NCBI GenBank assembly: GCA_001643675.2
Contig: LSRY02000018.1
Span: 496,001-560,000, forward strand
Direction of reading: 5' to 3'
Length of the DNA: 64,000 bases
From: Monocercomonoides exilis
Taxonomy: Eukaryota; Preaxostyla; Oxymonadida; Polymastigidae
Shown: positions 10,771 to 21,696 of the stretch, in pieces
Numbering within the stretch: position 1 is the stretch's first letter
Layout of the letters: each line of letters opens with the position of its first letter
Position numbers and translations under genes: made by a program
The notes under the pieces: model-generated
Database searches by the model: none
Seen by the model: only the letters and a program-made list of their open reading frames with translations
Told to the model about the DNA's origin: nothing

Positions 10771-12189
10771 CGTTTCCCCCATCGTCTTCATTTCTGTGCT
10801 CTTTTTATTTATTTCTGTGTCGCTGAAACTTTTAAGGGTATTTCTGAGTTCGGCAAATGAGAGGGGAAAGATATCATCAACTTTTATCATCTGCTATTGC
10901 AGTCTCCCCTGCTTGAATATCATTTTTTTACTAGAGAATGAAGCATTTTACTCGATGCATCTATTGGTGTTTGCGCGCAGTGGATGCTGCTTATCAAAAG
11001 AGAGTTTGGATTTGTTTTGGAGGAGACGAGACAGACGAGGAAGATGAGGCATAGGAAGGAGTAGAAAAGCATAAATAGAGACTGTTTTGAAGAGAGATTG
11101 AGGAGAGAGAAGCAGAAACATGAACAAGAGAAGCTTTTTGGTGAAACCGAGGAAATAGTTTGGATTTTTTTTTCCCACTTGATATGGAGGTATTTTGGAG
11201 TCTTGTGAAAGGATTTGAGAGGGAAAGAGAAGAGGGAGAAGGAGGAGATGAAGCAGAAGAGGAAGGGATGGACTGAATAAGCTGGCAGGAGAAGAGAGGA
11301 TTGCGAGATTGTGATAGGGGAAATGAGGGAATAACGGAAGACGTCGAAGAAGATTCTCGATTTGATGAGTTGAAAAAGATTCTGCAAAATTTATGCATAT
11401 TTTGAATGTGTGCAATACCTTTCTTTCTTTTTTTCTTTCTTTTTTCTTTCTTTCTTTCTTTCTTTCTTCGTTTTTTTAATTTTTTGAAACCTCAATTTTA
11501 TTTATTTATTATTTTTTTTTTTCAAATAACAATAAATTTATATTTATATTTATATTTTTCAGGTATTATGATTATCGCTGGGATACTCAATGCGAATGCA
11601 AGTGCATGCATAGCAGAAAGATTGCAGAAGGAGACGAATGAAGGGTATATGGATGAATGAACAAGAGGAAATAAACGAAATTGATAGAAGAGGAGGGAAT
11701 AGATGATCTTTGCAGTGATTTGAAAAGAAGGAGATGTGATAAAAGAAAAATCAGAAAATTGAAGAAATGGTTGAAGAAGATATTTGATTTGAATTTGAGG
11801 AGAAAAAGAGGAAGAGGCGAAAGGTGAAGCGGAAGATTTCAAAAAGAAGATGGTACAGAGTTTTTCATATTTCATATTATATTTTTTATATTTTTAATAT
11901 TTTTAATATTTTTAATGCACATATCTTTTAATTATTTTTTTTTTTTGTATTTTTGTATTTTTATTTTTGTATTATTGAATATCTTTTTAAAAAAATAATA
12001 GGGGCTTTTGCGCGAACATTCAAAAGCAATGAAAGAAAATGGATTTTTGAAAACAAGCAGAAGATTACAACAAAAGGAAAAGGAATACCGGGAAAGTAGA
12101 CTATGAAGAAGGTGCAAAATGCAGGAAAAGGGATACAATCATATTGAGATATTTTGAGACATTGCTCCAAGGGGCATGGGAAAGAGAAG
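10771..12189. other. Intergenic, purine-rich then T-rich; microsatellites
   Basis: 11000-11400 is purine-rich on the plus strand and produces three overlapping Ser-rich minus-strand frames that I regard as shadows. 11411-11470 is a (CTTT)n-like microsatellite and 11510-11570 is T-rich. A hydrophobic frame at about 11570-11660 ending in NANASACIAERLQ resembles a signal peptide and might be a 5' remnant of the beta-helix pseudogene that follows, but the intervening 500 bp do not connect them. Confidence 0.4.
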
Positions 12190-13935
12190 GAGGCGAAGAT
12201 GGAAGTGTTTCGACATGCGAATCTCTTATCTCATCTTCAACAGCATTTCTTTCATCGCCTTCTATACCCCTAATATCCCTCTCTCATTTGATATTTTTCA
12301 ATATCTCAACTGCATCAACAGATTGTCCGTCTCCAGCAACTACGTCAACCCAAACCACAAGTCTGATGAACAGTTGCTCATTTACGTCTGTTTGCGATGC
12401 GTATGATGGAGGGATTGTTCCTTCCCTCAACAACCCCTTGGCTTCATTGACAGCCTCAAACACTTCATTCATTGGGTGTTGTCGAACAAGAAATGTTAAA
12501 TGTGAAGGAAATGCAGATGGAAAGTTGACTCCAGACAGACAGAACGAAACAGAAAATGGAGCAAATTCATTCATTTGGTGTGAATGGAATGGATCGAGGA
12601 CAACAGGAGAAGCTGATTCCACCACAGACGGGATATCGAGCGGAGGGGCCATTTTCATGTACAACAAGGGAAATGGAGAACTTTCAGTTTCGAATTGTCT
12701 GTTTGATAATTGCTTTGCATACAGCCGTGGAGGTGGAATTATGTGCTTGACAGTTATGTCTGTGCGTATCGAAAATAATGTGTTCAATGCGTGTACAGCA
12801 CAAAATCAATATGGAGGAGGAATGTATGCTCATACCATTTCATCATGTGCCCGAATCAGCGGTTGTGAATTCCAGGATTGCAAAGCATACAGCGCTGGAG
12901 GAGGACTTCTTTTTGAATCTTTTCAGGTTTCAGGAACAGGATGCATTCCAACAGAAAATGGAGAAGGGGAGAGTGCGTGTGTATTTGACTGCAATTTCAC
13001 TTCATGCTCGATAACAAACAATGGAGGTGGAGGCATGTATTGTAGAACTGTTCCTGTCACATTCAAAATGAGGAGCATTCAGTTTATTTCATGTTCAGCA
13101 TCTGCATATGGAGGAGGATTTTGGATTAATCCGAATAGAGAAAATGCGCCAAATGACACATTTTATTGTTATTTTCTATTTTTTCACGAATGCAGATGTA
13201 GAACAACATCCACTCCATATGGTCATGATGTGATGTATTATGATCAAAATAATCTCTATTTATCCCAAAATAACCCATTCTTTGAATGTTACACCACAAA
13301 TGAAAATGACATGAGAGTGTGCTATATGTATAATTATTCTAGTTCAGGATCCTGGGCATATCAGCACACAGAAAAGAAGGATTGGCTGAAGAGAGGGATT
13401 CTAAATAGATTTGTGGCAGTGAGAGGAGGAAACGCAGAAGAGTTTTGTGGGGCGAATGAATCATATGCATGCAGAACCATTGGTGTTGCAGTTGAAAAGA
13501 GCGTTATCCAAGTGAGTCTGTCAGTCACACTGATGGAAGAGAATCACGCAAGCGAGACAGCAACAGTTGAGAGGAGAAAAGAAGATTTCAATCGTTGGAA
13601 CAGGCAAAGATAAAAGTTCTATTGGAACAGGGGCACTTTCATCTTCTTCTTTGACAGGGGTGTTGTTCAGTGTTTCGACAGACCATATTGGAATGAGTTA
13701 TTTGAGAGTTGATTGTAACTCTAGAGCAGAAACTTTACCGAGTGTGGTTGTGGTGTCTGATGGGAGTGGGTTACTCTCATTGGAGGATGTTGTGATCGCC
13801 GCGAATATTTCTTTAGGAAACGTGATGTAGCGTCAGCGTTAATAGTTCCGCTATCGCAACTGTTGATGGTTGGTGTGAAGATCATAAATATGAATGTCTC
13901 AAAACCATTGTTCTCTGAGCCAGTTCTATCTATCT
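12190..13935 (+). pseudogene. Beta-helix receptor pseudogene, frameshifted and truncated
   Basis: The main frame to 13613 matches the extracellular region of the intact receptor at 25538-33802 from about its residue 265. Landmarks are FLSSPSIPLISLSHL, CSFTSVCDAYDGGIV, NTSFIGCCRTRNVKCEG, CEWNGSRTTGE and a CGANESYACRT module start. At about 13570 the match moves to another frame (EKKISIVGTGKDKSSIG to LSLEDVVIAA). At about 13800-13845 it moves again (LSQLLMVGVKIINMNVSKPL) and then stops near 13935, in mid-module. There is no signal peptide, membrane segment or kinase-like tail. Two frame changes and two missing ends make this a pseudogene. The flanking DNA shows no inverted repeats, unlike the copies inside TIR elements 1 and 3. 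Confidence 0.88.
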
Positions 13936-14371
13936 TCTTCTTCTTTTTCACCTTCTCAAAAGACAAAGATCCATTCCAAATCATCATCAGAAAGAAAGCA
14001 GAGCTTGAAGCAACTGTGGATGTTGCTTCGGCAGACATCCAGTCTCTTTATCATACCTGCCTTTTCAACTAATGAAACAGAACTTTCGATTTACCATTTA
14101 GAGCAAGAGTGCGCAAGAGTGGATCTTTTGGAGGAGAAGAGAGAAGAGGAGATGGTTTCATAAGAAGAAGAAGAAGAAGAAGAAGAAGAGGAAGAATGGA
14201 AAAAGGAGGCCAAAGCTGACAAGAAAGTGATTGAGCCCTCCTTGGAGAATGAATTATTTGTGTCTGCAGGAATAGTGTTGATCAAACAGAAGATGAAGTT
14301 AAGTGAAGCAGAAGATGAGCAGGCAAATGAACGCAATGAAAGGACAGTCACCGTTAAAGATGGCATTGAAC

Positions 14372-14695
14372 GAAGGAGAAAAGAGGAAGAGGAAGAGGAA
14401 GAGGAAGAGGAAGAGGAAGAGGAAGAGGAAGAGGAGGAGGAAGAGGAAGAGGAAGAGGAAGAGGAAGAGGAAGAGGAAGAGGAAGAGGAAGAAGAAGAAG
14501 AAGAAGAAGGAAAAGAAGGAAAAGAAGGAAAAGAAGAAGAAGAAGAAGAGGAAGAGGAAGAGGAAGAGGAAAAGGAAGAGGAAAAGGAAGAGGAGAAGAA
14601 GAAGAGGAAGAGGAAGAGGAAGAGGAAGAGGAAGAGGAAGAGGAAGAGGAAGAGGAAGAGGAAGAGGAAGAGGAAGAGGAAGAGGAGGAAAAAAA
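14372..14695 (+). repeat. 324-bp uninterrupted polypurine tract (GAGGAA)n
   Basis: No pyrimidine occurs on the plus strand between 14372 and 14695. The core is a GAGGAA hexamer array with GAA and GGAAAA variants. Every frame through it is open (poly-Glu, Lys/Arg or Arg/Gly), so the long frames called here reflect the repeat rather than a gene. A short coding-like lead-in (14227-14370, IEPSLENELFVSAGIVLIKQ) may be a real exon remnant. Confidence 0.9.
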
Positions 14696-14729
14696 CGAAA
14701 ATTAGAAGTCAAGGAAGAAGGATATGATA

Positions 14730-15290
14730 ATAACAATGAATCATATCCATTGCTGTTACATTTTGAATGCAACAAAAGAGGTGACATTTTCTGAGGATCT
14801 GAAGAAGCTTCCTTTTCTCAATTAAGTGGAAGCAAAAACCGAAGATAAGAAACATACGATCTTCTTCTCTTCGTCTCCAACACCAATTGAAATGAGGGGA
14901 ATATTAGCAGCAGAATCAAAATAAAAGTAATCATTTCTTTTTTCATCATCAAAAAAGATCGAAGATGGAAAAAGGAACGGAAGTGACAATGATGAAGTGG
15001 ATGAAGAAACATTTGTGAATTGTCCAGCACGAGGATGCATGTCTCAGGAGATAGTTTTCCTGTTTGCACAAGTTGTGGACGCTTTTTGCGCTGAAAGAAG
15101 CTATGTGAATTCTTCTGAACAACGCAAATCCTGGAGACAGCTGTGTATTGTGCTCTTCATGTGGCAAAAATGGATGCTGCCGCCAAAATTGCTTAATCAT
15201 CCATCCCTCATGCTTGCCATCTCTGTATTCCTTGTTTCACACGACCGCTCACATAGCTGTTCGCAGATCTTGTCATGCGTAATAGTCAGA
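14730..15290 (+). pseudogene. Decayed Cys-rich (zinc-finger-like) relic
   Basis: Coding-like stretches lie in alternating frames. One reads TFSEDLKKLPFLN, then DKKHTIFFSSSPTPIEMRG, then ETFVNCPARGCMSQ. Another frame continues FPVCTSCGRFLR and later GDSCVLCSSCGKNGCCRQNC. The clustered Cys pairs with CxxC spacing suggest a zinc-binding module, but stops and frame changes break it everywhere. The family cannot be named. It may be the 3' part of the same dead gene as the Glu-rich segment before it. Confidence 0.3.
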
Positions 15291-16012
15291 TAATCCGAGA
15301 GCCCACCTTCAAACAACTTCCAGCATATTCTGCTTCTCTATTTTCGAAGCGTGCTTTTGCATTGAGAGTTCTGTCGGCAGATGCTATTTGCGTTTATATT
15401 TCAAGAGAGGTGAACAAATACTCACGAAGCATTTGACTCCTTTTCCTAATCCTGGTTCCATTCAAAACAGATCGTCGAAATTTCCTCTTTTCAATAATCG
15501 CGTTCTTCCTTCTTCAAGCAGTGCATATATTTTTTTTTTTTGAAATATCACAGTTTCATGTATTTCACTCAAAAATTTCTCATCCTCTCATTATCCTTTT
15601 TTTTCATCAACTTTTTTTTTTGGAGAGAATGTTTTCAAAAAGTGATTCAAGAGAATGAACTTCTTTTATCCACTGTCCCCGTGGAGTGTTGTGTGAAATC
15701 ATCCTTTCATGTCAAAAACTACTTCCAATTACTTCTCCAGCTAACGATTTCATTAATCCTTCCGAAAGAACAAATATTCATTTACGTTCATTGTTATTGA
15801 ATTATAATTACTCTGTGTAGATTTATGATTGTCTAAATCAGAAAAATGCATTTCAATTGTACTGCTTCCTCAGTTGAATGCGAATATTATATTTTATAAA
15901 ATTTTCAAAGCAGAATTTGTTTTAATTAATTTAAAGGGGATATTAATACATTATCTTTTTGCTTTTCTTCAAAGAAAAAAATCTTTTATCCCATAAGAAG
16001 GTTGCAATCATA
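15291..16012. other. Intergenic, AT-rich
   Basis: A Phe-rich 86-codon frame at 15540-15800 is most likely chance in T-rich DNA. This is the 5' flank of the USP reading frame; no core promoter element is recognised. Confidence 0.4.
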
Positions 16013-19000
16013 ATGAATTTTTCAACGTCAAATCTTCAACGATCAACTCTTCATTCAAGAGCAGATGTTTTGTGGGAAGAGGTTGAGCGCATTGGGGGAA
16101 AGGATAAGGTGGAATTGTTGCTGTATATCCTCACAAGGTACCGCCGCGCAGCACCATTTGCGGAAGAAGTGAAAAAGAGGATAAATGGTGTGGTTCTTTA
16201 TTTTTTTGATTTCAAAGTTATGTGAAAAATCATTTATATGCACTTTAATAATGATTTGTTTTTATTTTTATTAAATGCAAACGTGAAAATAGGAGAGTAT
16301 CATGAACTTCTTGAAGAGCTAGCAACAGCCTACAATAATGCCCCAGTTCACACTCAAACGACAATGTTGCAAGCTTTATCAAAACATCACTACTGCGATC
16401 GTTTGCTTTCCTTTGGGTATGACGTGACCCAAGGAAAAATAAATCATGCAAAGCAAACGAGAAAAAAAAACCGAGACGAAATAAAAATCCCCATACCTCC
16501 AAAAATTCCTTCATGTCGAAAAGGTATTTGGTTTTCATTCATTTCATTTCTATGATTGTGTCTGATTTTTATTTTCTAAAGGCTTGAATTATTCAGATTG
16601 GTGCGTGGGGAATGAATGGATGAAAAACCATTCATCAGAAATTTCATCATCAATTACGAAAAAGAAAAAGCAAAAATATGAAAAATATGAAGAGAGCTTG
16701 GACGAAGAAATTTGGAATAAAGAAATCAAGATAAACCCGGAACTCGATTTGAAACCCAAATTACATATTAACATTACGAAATCTGAAATAGATCATCATG
16801 TCACTCACATAAAAGATAATAAACTGAATCAACATGTTAACTCATTGACTGATCAGTCAAAAAATGTCAACAGAAAATCCTCAACATCCAGCAATTTATC
16901 AGTCAAGAACCAAAATTTTAATGACGGAAATCTTCTTCATGCTCCTCCTTCGCCTACACTTGTGAAGCCTCATGAACTTCGATATTTTTTAGAAAAGAAT
17001 TTGAAACATCAAAATGCTCAGACATTAGAAATCAAAAAATTAGATCATTTAATTAGAACGGATTCGTCTAGTTCAAAATTAATGCTTCATCACGATGTTC
17101 AAGAAGAAAGATATTTCAATCCTGCATCAACGTCTTCATTCGTCTCGCCAATTCTTATTCAAAAGGTCACTAAAAATACAGAATCATCACAAGAAAATAA
17201 AACCTGTTTTCGGAGTGATACGCATTTTGATACAATGAACTCATATATCAGCAAAGAAGTCAAAGATTCAAAGGAAAGGAACGAAAACTGTGGAATAAAA
17301 ACTGATAAATCAATTGCAATCAAAGAGCAGGCAATTGTTAATAGCGATAATTTCATCACAAAAAGGTTGGGGCTTAGGAATTTAGGGAACACTTGTTACA
17401 TTTCATCTATTCTTCAATGTTTATCAACAGTTATGCATTCCGGTATAATAAAGGAAAAGAACAACGTGAGAAGTGGAATTTCTGCGGAGTTGATAAACGT
17501 TTGCAATGAGCTCATTTGCAATCACTCACCTATTTCATCTTGGACATCAGAATTAATTGATAAGTGGGATATTTCGTTTTAGCGAGGCAAAAGACAGCAG
17601 CAAAATGTTTGTGAAGCATTTGATCATTTAATGGAAATGCTTTTGAAAGATGATTTGGTTGACAAACAATTGACGAGTGTAGATGGGTTAATTTTCAAGA
17701 AATGTTTGAAATGCGGTACTTTGTCGTCAAGCAGTTTAGGTTTTTCTAATTATGTGATTATCAACAATGCTTCAATTTTCACAGGATTCATCAACTTTTT
17801 TGCAAAAGAAAAAATGAGGCACCCAAATAGAGTGTTCTGTGAAATATGAAAGGAAAAGTGTGAATTTCAAAAATGGAATGAAATATCCAAATTTCCGAAA
17901 CTATTAGGGATATCCCACGAATATAATTATTCTCCTAACGTCATTCCCCCAAAAATGATAATTTTTGAGACAGATGAAAATAACTGTCAAACAGTTCACA
18001 AGTCGTGCAATGAACATTTTTCAAGAATCAGTCCTTCAGTTAAATCAATTCAAAATGCATGTTACAAGTTTATGGGACAAATTCTTTTCAAAAGAATAGA
18101 CCAAAACCATGGCCACTACATATCATTTGTTCTTTCAAAGGATGGACCAAAAGAATATTGGACTATCTGTAATGATGGTTGTACTCGTTCTGTGAGAAAA
18201 GAAGAATATGATTTGAGTTGGAAATTATTGTTCAAAGAAGGATATAGACCATCATTCACACTTTATTTAATTGAAGAATCTTCCAATCACATTAACAATT
18301 TGTTCAAAGGAGGAATTGATGATATTTCTTTAAATTCGTTTGCAAAATCAATTGATTCTTCATCTCAACCAATAGAAACTCAACAAACAATTTCTTCTAA
18401 TTTTCCAAACAAAAAAACAAAAAATTGCAACTCTTCAAACATTTCGTGTTCATCATCTTCATCAATTCAATCTTCATTTCAACCAATAAGAAATCTCAAT
18501 CTTTCACCAACTGATAAAAACGGGAAATTGACAACTTCATTATTCTTTTATCATAATCCAAATACTTTCAATTCATCAATTTGTTTTTTGTCAAATCCAG
18601 GAAAATATTTATTATCCTCACATGCATCATCTTCACTTCCTGCATATTTCACTTCAACCTTGTCAACTTCACTTTCTCAAAAGCTTAATTCCAACAACAA
18701 TCAGATTTTCACCTCGATTAATTCAGTTGGAAATACATTGGAAGACAAGTCAGTTTTGAAAGACAAAACAAGGAGGGATTCAAGAACAACAAATGAAATC
18801 GAAGATGATAATAAAAGTGTTGTTGACCTGTTTAATAAAGAAATCATTTCACCTTACACTATTCACTCAATCAGTCCACACATGTCAAACAATGTTCTGA
18901 TGCAGAATTACACTTCAACAAAAGGAAATGCTTCTTCAAAATCACCTCACTTAGTTCTTTCGCAAAAAGCTCAAAATGATGTGCTCGATTCATTTCACCA

Positions 19001-19235
19001 TTCGTTGCAATCAATTGAAAACTCATCGAATATTCTTTTTCATTCGAATTTTTCAGGCAACACAAATTCACATCACACAACTCATTCGTTTTGTTCGAGG
19101 AAACCGTCATGTTCTTCCATTGCATTGTTTTCAAATGAAAACAACAATTCCTCAAAACAAGAACCAAATAAATCAATTCACTTATCACGTCATAATAATA
19201 ATAAAAAAATCAACTCTTTGTCATATTCATTTTTT
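16013..19235 (+). pseudogene. Spliced ubiquitin-specific protease (C19) frame with two in-frame stops
   Basis: Proposed exons are 16013-16187, 16293-16523 and 16582 onward. Both introns (105 and 58 bp) are GT-AG and restore the frame exactly. The N-terminal 135 residues are helical and unrecognised, followed by a Ser/Asn/Lys-rich linker. A USP catalytic core then starts near 17370: the Cys box LGLRNLGNTCYISSILQCL, a QQNVCEAF equivalent of the QQDA-E motif, the first zinc pair CLKCG, and the His box NHGHYISFV with YWTICNDG. Family role: removal of ubiquitin from proteins. Two stops interrupt an otherwise collinear frame, TAG at 17580-17582 and TGA at 17847-17849. The TGA takes the place of the second Cys of a CxxC zinc pair (CEI-stop). 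A 200+ residue Ser/Asn-rich linker follows and leads into the transposase-like region. It is a young pseudogene, a recoded gene or a sequencing artefact. Confidence 0.75.
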
Positions 19236-20844
19236 ATAAGAAATCCTCAACTCTTGCATTCTCTTCCTCACTTGATTCAGCTTCCAATTCTTCATCTCAA
19301 CTCCGCAAAATCTCATCTGTTTCAAAAGGAGCTCAATTTTCATCAATCAATAGCAACATTTTTTCCTCTGTTTCTAAAAACACATCTTCAACTTTTCTTC
19401 AACAGAATTTGTTCACAAATTCAAGGCATGTCCCACTAATTTTTTCTCCTGATGAAAAAAGACTAATATTCATTCCAAAAAATCAGCTTTGGAAAGATTT
19501 TGTTAATGAAACAAGTATCAAACTATCATTATCATACTTTTACAAACTTACAAAAAATTCTGTAAAAGCAAGGAAAAGGACGGACATGTGTGGTTATTGT
19601 CAACATTTACAATCTTTAGAAAAGAAACATCAATTATCCAATTCCTCACAAATTCTGACCGAAAAGGAATTATCGACAATGAAATCTTTAAAGGAACATA
19701 AACTATTTGCAAATTGGCAAAGGGAATACTACAATCATTGCGTTCATAATGTCAAAGAAGGTGAAGTTGTTTGTGTATTTGATTTTAAAGAAAAAAGGAA
19801 GCTTCCACTTCGAAACGTTCAACTTCAGCAAGAATTCTACCAGTACAACCAAATATCTCAGTTTACAGTTATCACATATCAATTTGTTGATTGTCATTTA
19901 TCCAAATATAATTATAACTTTTTCTCTCATTGCTTAACCAATGATCATCGCTTCGTTATTGATTGTCTCGAATCTATTTTCAAAAGGCCTGCTTACAATA
20001 ATATGAAAACAGTCAAATTTTTTTGCGATTCTGGTCCACATAATAGGAACAGATTCTTGTTGAGTTTTATTCTTTCTCCAAACTCACAAGTATTTCACAA
20101 AAAAATACAGAGCTGAATTTCTTTGCAGAGCATCATGGCAAAAATGTCTGCGATGGAGAATTCGGAACTTTGGTTAACTTAATAAACAATAACGTGGATG
20201 AAAATATTGAAACACTTCCTCAGTTGTTGTCTTTCTTTTCAGCTCATTTCAACTCTTCAAAATTTTGTGGCAATCGAAGACTGGCAAATGAACATCAACA
20301 ACAAATTTCATCAAACATCCTTCAAAATGACATGAAAAGTATAATTCATCAAAGATTTTTCGAAGAATATATACCATCAAACAGATCCGTTTGGCCCTCA
20401 TTGATAATTGATCACATGAAATGTTATTTGTGCTTCGAAAGAAAAGGAAAATGCATATCTGCTTCGGTGAGCAGTCATTTATCTCAGCGAGCTTTAATTG
20501 AGGTGAAAACAGTGTTCAAGAAAGAAAAAACAACAAACGAAAGAAAAACTTTTGATAACCAAATCAAACCAACAAACGCTTTTTCATTGTCAAGGACAAC
20601 AAAAGAATTATTCGAAAAAAGGCATGTTCTTGTTCGAGATTGTTCTGTTTTTGATTCGATTTCTTTTTTTAATAATTGTTCTTGTAATAAATGCAACAAT
20701 TCTTTGTTGGGGAAAGGTTTTGGTGGTTTCAATTGTTGCGGTGTTTGTGATGCTTTTGGTTTTTGTAATATTTCAAACAATTCTTTTCAAGATTTTTCCT
20801 TTAATTCTTCTGATTCTTACTGTTCTTCAACATTTAACACATAA
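19236..20844 (+). pseudogene. Transposase-like DDE-type region, fused in tandem to the USP frame
   Basis: After a -1 frame change between 19203 and 19235, a frame runs to a TGA at 20114-20116. It has CGYCQHL, then VCVFDFKEKRKLPL with a following QQEFYQY, then FFCDSGPHNRNRFLL. After a second -1 change at the A7 run 20099-20105, the next frame gives NFFAEHHGKNVCDGEFGTL and ends at 20844 with a Cys-rich tail. The order D (DFKE), D (CDSGPHNRN), then E/H-H-GK-CDG-GT matches my memory of a eukaryotic transposase-like family with a (F)FA-HGKG-CDG-GG motif. The class is not certain and no terminal inverted repeats were found around it. No promoter or stop clearly separates it from the USP frame, which suggests one composite mobile-element protein. 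Confidence 0.5.
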
Positions 20845-20913
20845 CGAGGCATCATTGCGCATGCTCAGCCAACTTCATAAAGGGTTTGAGGTTGGACATG
20901 ACAACAGGCAATA

Positions 20914-20939
20914 TATATGAAAGCGGTTGCTTTCATATA
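20914..20939. other. Perfect 11-bp hairpin after the transposase-like frame
   Basis: TATATGAAAGC and its reverse complement GCTTTCATATA are separated by the 4-base loop GGTT. Just outside, acaacaggcaa and caacctgttgcc are also partly complementary, extending the palindrome over about 20900-20965. It could be part of a transposon end or a transcript-end hairpin; its function is unknown. Confidence 0.55.
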
Positions 20940-21042
20940 CGTACTTGAATACAACCTGTTGCCTCCCAGGTGCGCGATTTAAACAATAACCATTATTCAA
21001 AAAACAACTCCGATAATGATAAACACTTTTCAATAAATATTG

Positions 21043-21696
21043 TTCTCTCTTCCCTTCTCTTCTCTTCTCTTCTTTTCTTTTCTCTTCCCTTCTCTTCTCT
21101 TCTCTTCTCTTCTTTTCTCTTTTTTTATCTTCTTTTCTTTTCTCTTCTCTTCTCTTCTCTTCTCTTCTCTTCTCTTCTTTTCTTTTCTCTTCTTTTCTTT
21201 TCTTTTCTCTTCTCTTCTTTTCTCTTCTCTTCTTTTCTTTTCTCTTCTCTTCTCTTCTCTTCTTTTCTTTTCTTTTCTTTTCTTTTCTTTTCTTTTCTTT
21301 TCTTTTCTTTTCTTTTCTCTTCTTTTCTTTTCTCTTCTCTTCTCTTCTCTTCTCTTCTCTTCTCTTCTTTTCTTTTCTCTTCTTTTCTTTTCTTTTCTCT
21401 TCTCTTCTTTTCTTTTCTCTTCTCTTCTTTTCTTTTCTTTTCTCTTCTCTTTTCTTCTCTTCTCTTCTCTTCTCTTCTCTTCTTTTCTCTTCCCTTCTCT
21501 TCTCTTCTCTTCTCTTCTCTTCTTTTCTTTTCTCTTCTTTTCTTTTCTCTTCTCTTCTCTTCTTTTCTTTTCTCTTCTCTTCTTTTCTTTTCTTTTCTCT
21601 TCTCTTTTCTTCTCTTCTCTTCTCTTCTCTTCTCTTCTTTTCTCTTCCCTTCTCTTCTCTTCTCTTCTCTTCTCTTCTCTTCTCTTCTCTTCTTTT
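21043..21696 (+). repeat. Giant polypyrimidine satellite (TCTCT/TTTTC)n
   Basis: From 21043 the plus strand is only C and T, with one A at 21127 and then 569 bp (21128-21696) without a purine. The array is made of TTCTC and TTTTC pentamers. Open frames through it (Phe/Ser/Leu or Lys/Arg/Glu) are artefacts of the repeat. Such mirror-symmetric pyrimidine DNA can form triplexes. It grades into T-rich, simple sequence up to about 22460. Confidence 0.95.

Noticed and set aside
10920-11415. Three overlapping 134-155 codon minus-strand frames
   Set aside because: Composition is Ser/Phe/Leu-rich opposite a purine-rich strand, the three frames overlap, and none has a motif.
11570-11660. Signal-peptide-like frame as the 5' exon of the beta-helix pseudogene at 12190
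   Set aside because: The resemblance is only hydrophobicity plus an Ala/Ser/Ala site. The 500 bp between show no receptor similarity.
14227-14794. Poly-Glu, poly-Lys/Arg and poly-Leu/Phe proteins on both strands
   Set aside because: All are alternative readings of one GAGGAA repeat. Every frame is open because the tract has no T on one strand.
17560-17582. A 19-bp GT-AG intron removing the TAG stop in the USP
   Set aside because: Its length is not a multiple of three and the USP frame is the same on both sides of the stop, so splicing it would destroy the match.
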